Shown one piece after another: positions 27,128 to 35,488 of a DNA stretch of 64,000 bases. Made by a program: the position numbers and the translations under genes. Source of the stretch: Flammeovirgaceae bacterium UBA7330. Its GTDB lineage: Bacteria > Bacteroidota > Bacteroidia > Cytophagales > Cyclobacteriaceae. The first letter of the stretch is position 1. Every line of letters begins with the position of its first letter. The notes below the pieces were generated by a model that saw nothing but the letters and a program-made list of their open reading frames with translations, was not told the origin of the DNA and did no database searches. The stretch is taken from contig DKPQ01000019.1 in the NCBI GenBank assembly GCA_002471275.1, positions 1-64,000 of the forward strand, in the 5' to 3' direction.

Positions 27128-27165
27128 ATAAAATATTATCATTACATTGAATTATAAACCTGGAA

Positions 27166-28353
27166 ATGACCTTAGAACAAACCTGGAGATGGTACGGACC
27201 TAAAGATCCCATTCCATTGAGTCATGTAAAAATGGCTGGTGCAACAGGAATAGTAACTGCCTTGCATCATGTGCCCATCGGAGAAGTCTGGACGATTGAC
27301 GAAATCAACAAACGGAAAAATGAGATAGAATCTGCGGGGTTGACATGGTCGGTAGTGGAGAGTATCCCAGTTCATGAGAATATCAAAACCCGATCTGGTA
27401 ATTACGCTACCTACATAGAAAACTATAAGCAAAGTATTCGCAACCTGAGCAAAGCAGGAATTGATATTGTCTGCTACAACTTTATGCCAGTACTGGACTG
27501 GACCCGGACAGATCTGTTTTACGAGATGGCTGATGGTTCAAAGGCATTGAGGTATGATGCCAGCCAGTTTGCCGCATTCGAATTGTTTTTATTGAAAAGA
27601 CCTGGAGCGGAAGCTGTATATTCTGAGGCGCAAAAACATAAAGCTAAAGATGCGCTTGATAAAATGTCTAAAGACGAGCAGGAGGTGTTGGTCCGCAATA
27701 TCATTGCTGGTCTACCGGGCTCAGACGCTGGATATACCCTGGGGGAATTTCAAAAAGTCTTGGATACTTATGCTGAGGTAGGGGATGCTGAATTAAGAAA
27801 TAACCTGTACCAGTTTCTGGAAGCCATCATTCCTGTTGCTGAAGAATCTGGAGTACTAATGGCCATCCATCCTGACGATCCGCCATATCCATTGCTGGGA
27901 CTGCCAAGAGTGGTAAGCACGGAAGCCGATGCCAAACAACTACTGAATGTAGTGGACTCACCCAACAACGGACTTTGCTTTTGCACAGGCTCCTACGGAG
28001 TAAGAGCAGATAATGATCTTCCCGGTATGGCTGAGCGATTAGGGCATCGCATCAACTTCATTCACCTGCGTGCCACCAAGCGTGATGATGAGGGCAATTT
28101 CTATGAAGCCGATCATCTCACCGGAGATGTGGATATGTATGCTGTAATGAAAGCCCTTGTCAATGAGCAAAACAAGAGAGCCCGGGAGGGAAGAAAAGAC
28201 TTGAGGATGCCCATGCGTCCGGATCATGGTCATCAAATGCTGGACGACCTAAACAAAAAAACCAACCCTGGATATTCAGCTATAGGACGTCTGAGAGGAC
28301 TGGCAGAGTTGAGGGGACTAGAACTGGGTATTAGAAGGAGCCAAACAGACTAA
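27166..28353 (+). CDS. uxuA: Mannonate dehydratase UxuA
   Basis: 395 aa, normal for the family. The start MTLEQTWRWYGPKDPIPL and GATGIVTALHHVPIGEVW are characteristic of UxuA. LTWSVVESIPVHENIKTR, YNFMPVLDWTRTDL and AIHPDDPPYPLLGLPRVVS contain the conserved Glu, Asp and His residues of the TIM barrel that binds divalent metal. It dehydrates D-mannonate to 2-keto-3-deoxy-D-gluconate in the cytoplasm. It is 38 nt after uxuB and 6 nt before uxaC, so it is in one transcript with both. Confidence 0.95.
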   Translation: MTLEQTWRWYGPKDPIPLSHVKMAGATGIVTALHHVPIGEVWTIDEINKRKNEIESAGLTWSVVESIPVHENIKTRSGNYATYIENYKQSIRNLSKAGIDIVCYNFMPVLDWTRTDLFYEMADGSKALRYDASQFAAFELFLLKRPGAEAVYSEAQKHKAKDALDKMSKDEQEVLVRNIIAGLPGSDAGYTLGEFQKVLDTYAEVGDAELRNNLYQFLEAIIPVAEESGVLMAIHPDDPPYPLLGLPRVVSTEADAKQLLNVVDSPNNGLCFCTGSYGVRADNDLPGMAERLGHRINFIHLRATKRDDEGNFYEADHLTGDVDMYAVMKALVNEQNKRAREGRKDLRMPMRPDHGHQMLDDLNKKTNPGYSAIGRLRGLAELRGLELGIRRSQTD

Positions 28354-28359
28354 AGAATT

Positions 28360-29757
28360 ATGAAGAAATACATGGACGAGAATTTTCTGCTAAGCAACAA
28401 AGCCTCTCAAAGGCTTTACTTCGACTACGCAGAATCTTTACCGATCATAGATTATCATTCACATTTACCTCCTAATGAGATTGCTGAGGATCTGCAATAT
28501 GACAATCTCACACATGTCTGGTTACGAGGTGACCATTATAAATGGAGAGCCATGCGGACCTTTGGGATCAATGAAGCCTATATCACGGGTGACAAGCCTG
28601 ACAAAGACAAGTTCTTGAAATGGGCTGAAACTGTACCCAATACACTCCGCAATCCGCTGTATGACTGGACGCACCTGGAATTGAAGCGTTATTTTGGCAT
28701 TAATGACTTGTTGAGTTCAAAAAATGCTGAAGCAGTTTACGAAAATGCGGGTGAGCAACTCAAGACCAGCTCACATACCGCACGTGGTTTGATGAAGCAG
28801 ATGAAGGTGGAGATCTCCTGTACCACAGATGATCCTATCGATGATCTGGCATATCACCAAAAGATCAGGGAGTCAGGTTTTGAGATCAGGGTATTACCAA
28901 CTTTCAGACCTGACAAAGCCATGACTGTCGAAGCAGCGACGTATTTGGACTATCTCAAGAAGTTATCAGCTGCATCTGGTGTAGATATCACTGATTATGA
29001 TGCTTTTAAAGCAGCCATTCAAAAAAGGCATGATTTCTTTCATGAAATGGGAGGCAGACTTTCTGATCACGGGCTGAATTGTATAGAGCATGAGACATAC
29101 AAAGCAGGAGAACCGGAAGCTGTATTCCAGAAAGTATTAGGTGGAAAAGAGATTTCCGCCAGAGAACAACGGTTGTTAAAGTTCGATATGCTCCTGGAGT
29201 TTGCCAGAATGGATCATGCTTCTGGGTGGACACAGCAGTTTCACCTGGGTGCCCTGAGAAATAACAACAAACGACTCCTCACCAAGCTTGGTCCGGATAC
29301 GGGGTTTGATTCCATAGGGGATTTTTCTCAGGCTGAAGGCATGTCGGTATTTTTTAATACCTTGGACTCTACAGACCAACTTGCTAAGACTGTAATATAC
29401 AACCTGAATCCTTCAGACAATGAAGTATTCGCTACGATGACCGGTAATTTCAATGACGGGTCTGTCAGAGGTAAAATGCAATTTGGATCAGGCTGGTGGT
29501 TTCTCGACCAGATCGATGGGATGGAGAAACAAATGAATGCTTTGTCAAACATGGGCTTACTGAGTTGTTTTGTGGGTATGCTTACCGACTCCAGAAGCTT
29601 TCTGTCATTTCCCCGGCATGAATATTTCCGGAGGTTGCTTTGCGACCTGTTGGGAAGAGATGTAGAGCAAGGGAGATTGCCAGAGGATTATGATTTATTA
29701 GGCGAAATGGTAGCCAATATCAGCTATCACAACGCCAAAAACTATTTTAAATTTTAA
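28360..29757 (+). CDS. uxaC: Glucuronate isomerase UxaC
   Basis: 465 aa. The amidohydrolase-fold uronate isomerase family is clear from IIDYHSHLPPNEIAEDL (HxH at 33/35), HVWLRGDHYKWRAMRT, SCTTDDPIDDL, LPTFRPDKAM and MLTDSRSFLSFPRHEYFRR. It converts D-glucuronate to D-fructuronate (and D-galacturonate to D-tagaturonate) as the entry step of the pathway encoded here. Only the mannonate branch (UxuA/UxuB) is present; no tagaturonate reductase or altronate dehydratase was seen, so glucuronate is the probable physiological substrate. Confidence 0.95.
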   Translation: MKKYMDENFLLSNKASQRLYFDYAESLPIIDYHSHLPPNEIAEDLQYDNLTHVWLRGDHYKWRAMRTFGINEAYITGDKPDKDKFLKWAETVPNTLRNPLYDWTHLELKRYFGINDLLSSKNAEAVYENAGEQLKTSSHTARGLMKQMKVEISCTTDDPIDDLAYHQKIRESGFEIRVLPTFRPDKAMTVEAATYLDYLKKLSAASGVDITDYDAFKAAIQKRHDFFHEMGGRLSDHGLNCIEHETYKAGEPEAVFQKVLGGKEISAREQRLLKFDMLLEFARMDHASGWTQQFHLGALRNNNKRLLTKLGPDTGFDSIGDFSQAEGMSVFFNTLDSTDQLAKTVIYNLNPSDNEVFATMTGNFNDGSVRGKMQFGSGWWFLDQIDGMEKQMNALSNMGLLSCFVGMLTDSRSFLSFPRHEYFRRLLCDLLGRDVEQGRLPEDYDLLGEMVANISYHNAKNYFKF

Positions 29758-29778
29758 CTGATAATAGCGCATAAAAGA

Positions 29779-30816
29779 ATGAAAAAAGTAGTCACTTTCG
29801 GAGAAATCATGTTGAGGCTTTCTCCTCCCGGAACACTTAGATTTTCCCAAACCAACAGTTTCGATGTTATCTACGGAGGCGGTGAGTCAAATGTGGCCGT
29901 TTCTCTGGCTAATTATGGCGTACCTGTTGATTTTGTTAGCCGACTTCCACAAAATGACATCGGGGAATGTGCCATGATGGAATTGAGAAAGCGTGGTGTC
30001 AATGTAGAAAATATCATTTGGGGTGGAGAACGATTAGGTATTTACTTTCTTGAGACCGGAGCGGTGTCTCGTGGTAGTAAAGTAGTTTACGACAGGGCTC
30101 ATTCAGCCATTGCTGATATCAAGCCTGGTATGATAGATTGGGATCGGGTTTTTGATGGCGCTGGTTGGTTCCACTGGACAGGTATTACCCCGGCGATCTC
30201 TCAGGGTGCAGCAGATGCATGTATGGAAGCATTGCAGGCAGCTGATAAGCATGGTGTGACCATTTCCACTGACCTTAACTACAGGAAGAAACTTTGGAAT
30301 TACGGCAAGAAAAGTGATGAGGTTATGGGACCTCTTGTTGAATATTGTGACATCATCCTGGGTAACGAAGAAGATGCTGCCGAGCATTTTGGCATCCACC
30401 CTGAAGGTGTAGATGTGACCAAAGGTGATTCTATGGAAGCTGCTGCTTTCGAGTCAGTTTGTAAGCAGGTGATGAAGCAATTCCCACGCGCTAAAAAGGT
30501 TATTACTACACTCCGTGGCTCGATCAGTGCATCTCACAACTCATGGGCAGGAGTACTTTACAATGGAAGTAAAATGTTTACTTCACCAACCTATCAGATC
30601 ACGCATATCGTAGATCGAGTAGGGGGTGGTGACTCATTCATGGGTGGACTGATCTATGGTCTTTTGAAATATCCTGAAGACGATCAGAATGCATTGAATT
30701 TTGCAGTGGCTGCATCTTGCCTGAAACACACTATCTTCGGTGATGCTAACCAGGTAACTGTAGGTGAAGTTGAAAAATTAATGAGCGGCGACGCATCTGG
30801 TAGAGTAGCAAGATAA
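29779..30816 (+). CDS. kdgK: 2-dehydro-3-deoxygluconokinase KdgK
   Basis: 345 aa PfkB/ribokinase-family kinase. KKVVTFGEIMLRLSPPG is the N-terminal substrate region, YGGGESNVAVSLANYG the diglycine motif, and DRVGGGDSFMGGLIYGLL carries the catalytic Asp. It is slightly longer than E. coli KdgK. It phosphorylates 2-keto-3-deoxygluconate from UxuA to KDPG. It sits 21 nt after uxaC and 10 nt before the aldolase gene, in pathway order. Confidence 0.92.
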   Translation: MKKVVTFGEIMLRLSPPGTLRFSQTNSFDVIYGGGESNVAVSLANYGVPVDFVSRLPQNDIGECAMMELRKRGVNVENIIWGGERLGIYFLETGAVSRGSKVVYDRAHSAIADIKPGMIDWDRVFDGAGWFHWTGITPAISQGAADACMEALQAADKHGVTISTDLNYRKKLWNYGKKSDEVMGPLVEYCDIILGNEEDAAEHFGIHPEGVDVTKGDSMEAAAFESVCKQVMKQFPRAKKVITTLRGSISASHNSWAGVLYNGSKMFTSPTYQITHIVDRVGGGDSFMGGLIYGLLKYPEDDQNALNFAVAASCLKHTIFGDANQVTVGEVEKLMSGDASGRVAR

Positions 30817-30826
30817 AAGTAGAAGC

Positions 30827-31495
30827 ATGTCAAGATTTACAAGAATAGAAGTAGCATTGGCTATGAAGGAAACGGGTATAGTACCCGTTTTCTACAACAA
30901 GGATTTGGAGCTTTGTAAGAAAGTTCTAAAAGCTTGTTACGATGGTGGTGTAAAAGTTTTTGAGTTTACCAATCGAGGAGATTATGCGCATGAAGTGTTT
31001 GGCGAGCTCAACAAATGGGCAGCCAAAGAAGCCCCTGAGATGATGTTGGGAGTCGGTTCTGTGGTTGATGCAGGCACTACCTCACTTTATATTCAATTGG
31101 GTGCAAGCTTCATTGTTTCACCTATTTTGAATGCCGAAATGGCAAAGGTCTGTAACCGAAGGAAAATAGCCTGGTCGCCCGGGTGCGGTAGTCTGACTGA
31201 AATTGGGTACGCTGAAGAGCTTGGTGCTGAAGTGGTGAAGATCTTCCCCGGAACTGAAGTAGGTGGTCCATCATTTGTGAAAGCAGTGAAAGGGCCCTTC
31301 CCATGGACATCTATCATGCCTACGGGAGGTGTTGAGCCTACCGAGGAAAACCTGTCTGCCTGGTTCAAAGCGGGTGTTCATTGTGTAGGAATGGGATCCC
31401 AATTGGTTACAAAGGATATTTTAGCGAATAGTGATTGGGCATCATTGACTGAAAAAGTTAAGAATGCGCTAGCCATTGTTAAAAAATATAAATAG
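30827..31495 (+). CDS. eda: KDPG aldolase
   Basis: 222 aa class I aldolase. GIVPVFYNKDLELCKK, EFTNRGDYAHEVF, LGVGSVVDAGT, SPGCGSLTEI and AEVVKIFPGTEVGG follow the Eda/KdgA pattern, with Lys138 in VKIFPG as the Schiff-base lysine. It splits 2-keto-3-deoxy-6-phosphogluconate into pyruvate and glyceraldehyde 3-phosphate. It closes the enzymatic part of the operon; the TRAP transporter follows after 1 nt. Confidence 0.93.
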   Translation: MSRFTRIEVALAMKETGIVPVFYNKDLELCKKVLKACYDGGVKVFEFTNRGDYAHEVFGELNKWAAKEAPEMMLGVGSVVDAGTTSLYIQLGASFIVSPILNAEMAKVCNRRKIAWSPGCGSLTEIGYAEELGAEVVKIFPGTEVGGPSFVKAVKGPFPWTSIMPTGGVEPTEENLSAWFKAGVHCVGMGSQLVTKDILANSDWASLTEKVKNALAIVKKYK

Positions 31496-31496
31496 A

Positions 31497-32471
31497 ATGA
31501 AATACTTACCTGTACTTTTTCTTGGGCTTATACTTATTGGTTGTGATGCCATCAAAAAAGACACCCGGGTGATCAAACTGGCCCATGGGCTGGATATCGA
31601 ACATCCGGTGCACAAAGGGATGGAGTATATGGCTGAAAAGGTAAAGGAAAACTCCGGAGGAAAACTTCAAATCAATATTTATCCATCTGGCCAGTTGGGC
31701 CAGGAACGAGAGCTTCTCGAGCTGATGCAGATAGGAAGTATTGAGATCACTAAGGTTTCGGCGGCAGTGATGGAAAATTTCGTTCCTTCTTATAAAGTAT
31801 TGGGCTTACCGTATATCTATCGGGATGAAAAACACCGATTTGCTGTATGGGACGGCCCAATAGGTCAAAAACTTCTGGCAGAAGGAGAAAACTATCTGAT
31901 GAGAGGGCTATGCTTTTATGATGCAGGCTCCCGAAGTTTTTATACCAAAGCAAAGCCGGTTGAAAAGCCATCAGATCTCAATGGTATGAAGATCAGGGTA
32001 ATGAACAGCGTCACTGCATTTGACATGGTCAAAGCACTGGGCGGTTCACCTACACCTATCTCCTGGGGAGAACTTTATACAGCATTACAGCAAGGAATTG
32101 TGGACGGTGCTGAAAACAATGCGCCGAGTTTCTATACTTCTTATCACTACGAGGTATGTAAGTATTATTCCATTGATGAGCACTCAGCACAGCCTGATGT
32201 TTTGTTAATCAACAGCAATCTTTGGAAGGACCTGTCCGATCAGGAGAAGAAGTGGCTGCAGGATGCAGTGGATGCATCCGTGTTGGAGCAAAGGAAACTC
32301 TGGAAAGAATCTGTTGAATTTTGTATTAATAAGGTGAAAGAAGCAGGTGTGGAAGTAATCTACCCCGACAAGACATTGTTTCAGGAAAAAGTAGCCCCGT
32401 TATACGATTCATTTGAAAGTGATCCAGTTATTAAACAATTGATTCAGGAAATCAGAAATGAAGGAACTTAG
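31497..32471 (+). CDS. dctP: TRAP transporter solute-binding lipoprotein DctP
   Basis: 324 aa from the ATG at 31497, directly after the aldolase stop; an upstream in-frame TTG is unlikely. MKYLPVLFLGLILIGC is a lipoprotein signal with lipobox LIGC, so this binding protein is membrane-tethered rather than free. VIKLAHGLDIEHPVHKGMEY, LQINIYPSGQLGQERELLE and GMKIRVMNS (Arg167, the carboxylate-binding arginine of the family), then GIVDGAENNAPSFYTS, identify a DctP-type protein. Substrate is probably a hexuronate, from the operon. It overlaps dctQ by 14 nt. Confidence 0.92.
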   Translation: MKYLPVLFLGLILIGCDAIKKDTRVIKLAHGLDIEHPVHKGMEYMAEKVKENSGGKLQINIYPSGQLGQERELLELMQIGSIEITKVSAAVMENFVPSYKVLGLPYIYRDEKHRFAVWDGPIGQKLLAEGENYLMRGLCFYDAGSRSFYTKAKPVEKPSDLNGMKIRVMNSVTAFDMVKALGGSPTPISWGELYTALQQGIVDGAENNAPSFYTSYHYEVCKYYSIDEHSAQPDVLLINSNLWKDLSDQEKKWLQDAVDASVLEQRKLWKESVEFCINKVKEAGVEVIYPDKTLFQEKVAPLYDSFESDPVIKQLIQEIRNEGT

Positions 32472-32940
32472 AGTAAAGATAGACCGTGGATTGGAGGCCT
32501 TTCTGGCCTTTCTTATGGGATTTATGATTTTAAATGTATTGTGGCAGGTTTTTTCCCGGTATGTGATGGGAGCACCCAGTAGCTTTACCGAGGAATTGGC
32601 CCGTTACCTATTGATCTGGATAGGTTTATTGGGAGCTGCTTACGCCTCAGGAAAAGGACTACATCTTGCCATGAATCTTTTTCATGATAAGTTATCCGAT
32701 AAAGCCAAAGTACGCCTGGAAATCATTCTGGAGGTGCTCATTATCATTTTTTCTTTTTCATTTCTAATTGTAGGCGGTATCCGGCTGGTATATTTAACAT
32801 TTTACCTTGGACAAATCTCAGCTGCATTGGAAATGCCATTAGGCTTTGTTTACTTGATAATCCCAATTAGTGGAGTATTTTTCATATTTTATTCGATTGA
32901 TAATATCCGGATCAAAAGATCAGAAAAATCCGCCAATTGA
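32458..32940 (+). CDS. dctQ: TRAP transporter small permease DctQ
   Basis: 160 aa with four predicted membrane helices. VLWQVFSRYVMGAPSSFTEE followed by LARYLLIWIGLLGAAYASGK is the signature of the DctQ family. It pairs with the large permease 36 nt downstream to form the Na+-driven secondary transporter. Its start lies within the end of dctP. Confidence 0.92.
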   Translation: MKELRVKIDRGLEAFLAFLMGFMILNVLWQVFSRYVMGAPSSFTEELARYLLIWIGLLGAAYASGKGLHLAMNLFHDKLSDKAKVRLEIILEVLIIIFSFSFLIVGGIRLVYLTFYLGQISAALEMPLGFVYLIIPISGVFFIFYSIDNIRIKRSEKSAN

Positions 32941-32975
32941 TTCATTAACCTAAACCAGATACTAAAAGCACACCC

Positions 32976-34274
32976 ATGGGCTCACTAGAAATCCTCATCC
33001 TTGTTGTTTCATTTGTTGTTTTGCTGTTGATCGGGCTGCCGGTTGCCTACAGCATTGGACTCTCTTCTATTCTTACCCTGTTGGTGAGTATGAATCCCAC
33101 CATTGCCTTAACTACCATGGCACAGCGTATGGCGACCGGTCTTGATAGCTTTGCGCTTCTGGCAATTCCTTTCTTCATTGTGGCCGGGCAGTTTATGAAT
33201 CATGGGGGTATAGCCAATAAACTGGTGAATTTTGCCAAAGCCTGTCTCGGGATGCTTCCCGGAGGACTTGCCTATGTAAACATTCTGGCTTGTATGCTTT
33301 TTGGTGCAGTCTCAGGATCTGCTGCCGCTGCAGCATCCGCTATGGGTAGTTTTATGGGACCAAGAATGAAAGAAGAAGGATATGAGCCCGAATTTTCCGC
33401 GGCTGTAAATATCACTTCATCAACGACTGGTTTATTGATTCCACCAAGTAACGTATTGATCGTTTATTCTTTAGCAAGCGGTGGGGTTTCCATTGCTGCG
33501 TTGTTTCTGGCTGGATATTTACCTGGTATTTTGATTGGATTAACACTCATGTTTATATCCGGTTATTTTGCTTACCGTAAGAAATATCCTGTAGGGGACA
33601 GGGTTTCATTCACATATGTAATCAAGACATTTGTAGATGCGCTGCCAAGTCTTTTCCTGCTGGTACTTATCATCGGTGGTATTGTGGCCGGGATCTTTAC
33701 AGCAACTGAAGCTTCGGCCGTTGCAGTACTCTATACTTTCATTTTGACTGTCTTTATTTATAAAGAGATCAAAATTAAAGACATACCAAAGATCTTGCTA
33801 AGCTCGACCAACACCAACTCAATTGTGATGTTGCTTATTGCTACATCCATGGGGATGTCATGGGTAATGTCTTATGAGGACATTCCACAGTCTGTGAGTG
33901 ACGGATTGTTGTCAATCAGCGATAATGGAATTGTCATCCTCCTGTTGATTAACCTGATCTTGCTTTTCGTGGGGATCTTCATGGACATGACTCCGGCAGT
34001 ATTGATTTTTACTCCAATCTTTTTGCCAATTGTGACCAGTCTCGGAATCGATCCCATTCATTTCGGAATCATCATGGTAATGAACTTGTGTATTGGGCTT
34101 TGTACTCCACCAGTAGGATCCGTACTCTTTATTGGATGTAGTGTGGCCGGATTACCCATACAAAAGGTGATCAAACCGCTTATACCTATGTTCATCGGGA
34201 TGGTGATCATACTGATGATTATCACCTACGTACCATCAATCACGATGTTTGTTCCTGAGTTTTTTGGCTTTTGA
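32976..34274 (+). CDS. dctM: TRAP transporter large permease DctM
   Basis: 432 aa, about a dozen membrane helices. PVAYSIGLSS, LDSFALLAIPFFIVAGQFMN, GAVSGSAAAAASAMGSFMGP, EEGYEPEFSAAVN and LIPPSNVLIVYSLASGGVSI are family motifs. It is the translocation subunit of the presumed uronate importer and the last gene of the operon. Its stop is only 9 nt from the stop of the convergent second LacI gene; I see no strong hairpin between them. Confidence 0.94.
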   Translation: MGSLEILILVVSFVVLLLIGLPVAYSIGLSSILTLLVSMNPTIALTTMAQRMATGLDSFALLAIPFFIVAGQFMNHGGIANKLVNFAKACLGMLPGGLAYVNILACMLFGAVSGSAAAAASAMGSFMGPRMKEEGYEPEFSAAVNITSSTTGLLIPPSNVLIVYSLASGGVSIAALFLAGYLPGILIGLTLMFISGYFAYRKKYPVGDRVSFTYVIKTFVDALPSLFLLVLIIGGIVAGIFTATEASAVAVLYTFILTVFIYKEIKIKDIPKILLSSTNTNSIVMLLIATSMGMSWVMSYEDIPQSVSDGLLSISDNGIVILLLINLILLFVGIFMDMTPAVLIFTPIFLPIVTSLGIDPIHFGIIMVMNLCIGLCTPPVGSVLFIGCSVAGLPIQKVIKPLIPMFIGMVIILMIITYVPSITMFVPEFFGF

Positions 34275-34283
34275 TAAACTGAA

Positions 34284-35339
34284 CTAGTTGAGCAGGTATG
34301 AGTCGAGGTTTTCACTGGTGATGATGTCCAGTGGGAGTAGCTTTTCCGGGTCAATGTTTTTCCCAAAGACAAGCAGGTCAGTGAGTTTGGCGATGCCTTC
34401 GTAGGCGGCCATGTAAGGGTTTTGATTGATCAGGAAATCGATTGTTCCTGATTTAATTCCATCGATGTTATTGGCAGTTGGATCATATCCAATGACAACA
34501 CAATCATTAAATCTGCTCTTTATAGGATAGGCCACAAGGTGAACTTTGGCGGTGGTCACAAAAGCACCGGTTACATTGCGAAGGTCGCCGGCTTGTTTAT
34601 TCAGGATGTCATTGATCAGGGCTGGTTCCCGATGAGGGATGACGATGCTTTTGATTTCCATGTTATGGTTTCTTGACTGAAAATACTCCCTGAAACCATT
34701 CTCTTTCTGGATCATGTGGGGTGCATTACCAGGATTCTCATCCAGGTGAATGATCAATAAATTTCCCATCTGCTTACAACAATGATCTATAAGATTGGCA
34801 GCAAGTCTACCACTTTGCTTCAGGTTTTGGCCGATGGCACAGCTGGGGTTTAGATCAGGGATCTTCGTGTTAAAAGTGACGTAGGGTATGCCGGCATTTT
34901 CAAATTTCTTTAAGATATCCAGGGACTCCTGGAGGAAGACGGGAGTGATCAATAATCCATTGGGTGACTCGGACAGGATCTCGTTGGCCTTTGAGGTGAA
35001 GTCAGCGGGTAACTTGCTATTGAAGGACGTAACTTTTACATCAATACCAAAATGATCAAAGTCTTCAATCGCCCTGGTGATCCCTTCATGAGCAGTTCTC
35101 CAATACCCATCATCTTCTTTTCTTGGGATTAGAACAGAGAAGTAGAGGGACTTCTGTTTCTTGAGTGATTGCGCGAAGACATTGGGCTTGTATTGGATCT
35201 CCTCAAGTACCACACTCACTTTGGCCAAAGCCTTGTCCGAGACCTTGCCTCTGTTATGTATCACCCGATCCACGGTACCGGGAGATACATTGGCCAACTT
35301 GGCAATATCTTTTATGGTTAGGTTTTTTTTCTGCTCCAT
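34284..35339 (-). CDS. LacI-family regulator, copy 2
   Basis: 351 aa. The helix-turn-helix LTIKDIAKLANVSPGTVDRV and then IHNRGKVSDKALAKVSVVLE is followed by a substrate-binding domain (FSVLIPRKEDDGYW, NGLLITPVFLQESLDIL, VIGYDPTANNIDGIKSGTID). It is a clear paralogue of the regulator at 25099-26253 along its length. It is divergent from the NagB-LmbE operon, with a perfect palindrome in between that is related to the copy-1 operator. Probable control of amino-sugar genes, perhaps with crosstalk to the uronate regulon. Confidence 0.9.
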   Translation of the reverse strand: MEQKKNLTIKDIAKLANVSPGTVDRVIHNRGKVSDKALAKVSVVLEEIQYKPNVFAQSLKKQKSLYFSVLIPRKEDDGYWRTAHEGITRAIEDFDHFGIDVKVTSFNSKLPADFTSKANEILSESPNGLLITPVFLQESLDILKKFENAGIPYVTFNTKIPDLNPSCAIGQNLKQSGRLAANLIDHCCKQMGNLLIIHLDENPGNAPHMIQKENGFREYFQSRNHNMEIKSIVIPHREPALINDILNKQAGDLRNVTGAFVTTAKVHLVAYPIKSRFNDCVVIGYDPTANNIDGIKSGTIDFLINQNPYMAAYEGIAKLTDLLVFGKNIDPEKLLPLDIITSENLDSYLLN

Positions 35340-35384
35340 AGCATAAAATAGTTGTTACGAATTTATGATATTTTTTTGAAATAT

Positions 35385-35415
35385 TTTATAAATGTGGACG
35401 AACAAATTATATTTG
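35385..35415 (+). promoter_or_regulatory. Candidate promoter of the NagB-LmbE operon
   Basis: TATATTTG at 35408-35415 matches the -7 box TAnnTTTG exactly. TTTA at 35385-35388 with a 19-nt spacer suits the -33 element. The same -7 octamer is used for uxuB. The palindrome at 35412-35430 overlaps its downstream edge, so a bound LacI protein would block the promoter. Confidence 0.6.
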
Positions 35416-35430
35416 TGTTCGAACACACAA
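35412..35430 (+). promoter_or_regulatory. Palindromic operator for LacI copy 2
   Basis: TGTGTTCGAACACA (35414-35427) is a perfect 14-bp palindrome centred on CpG, flanked by TT and CAA. Its half-site TTTGTGTTC matches the better half of the copy-1 operator (TTCGTGTAC) at 7 of 9 positions, as expected for paralogous regulators. It lies between the divergent LacI and nagB-like genes. Confidence 0.7.
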
Positions 35431-35488
35431 AATCAATCACTGCTTAAGTGAGTATGATTTTAAAATATTTTATAGTAAATTCAATAGC

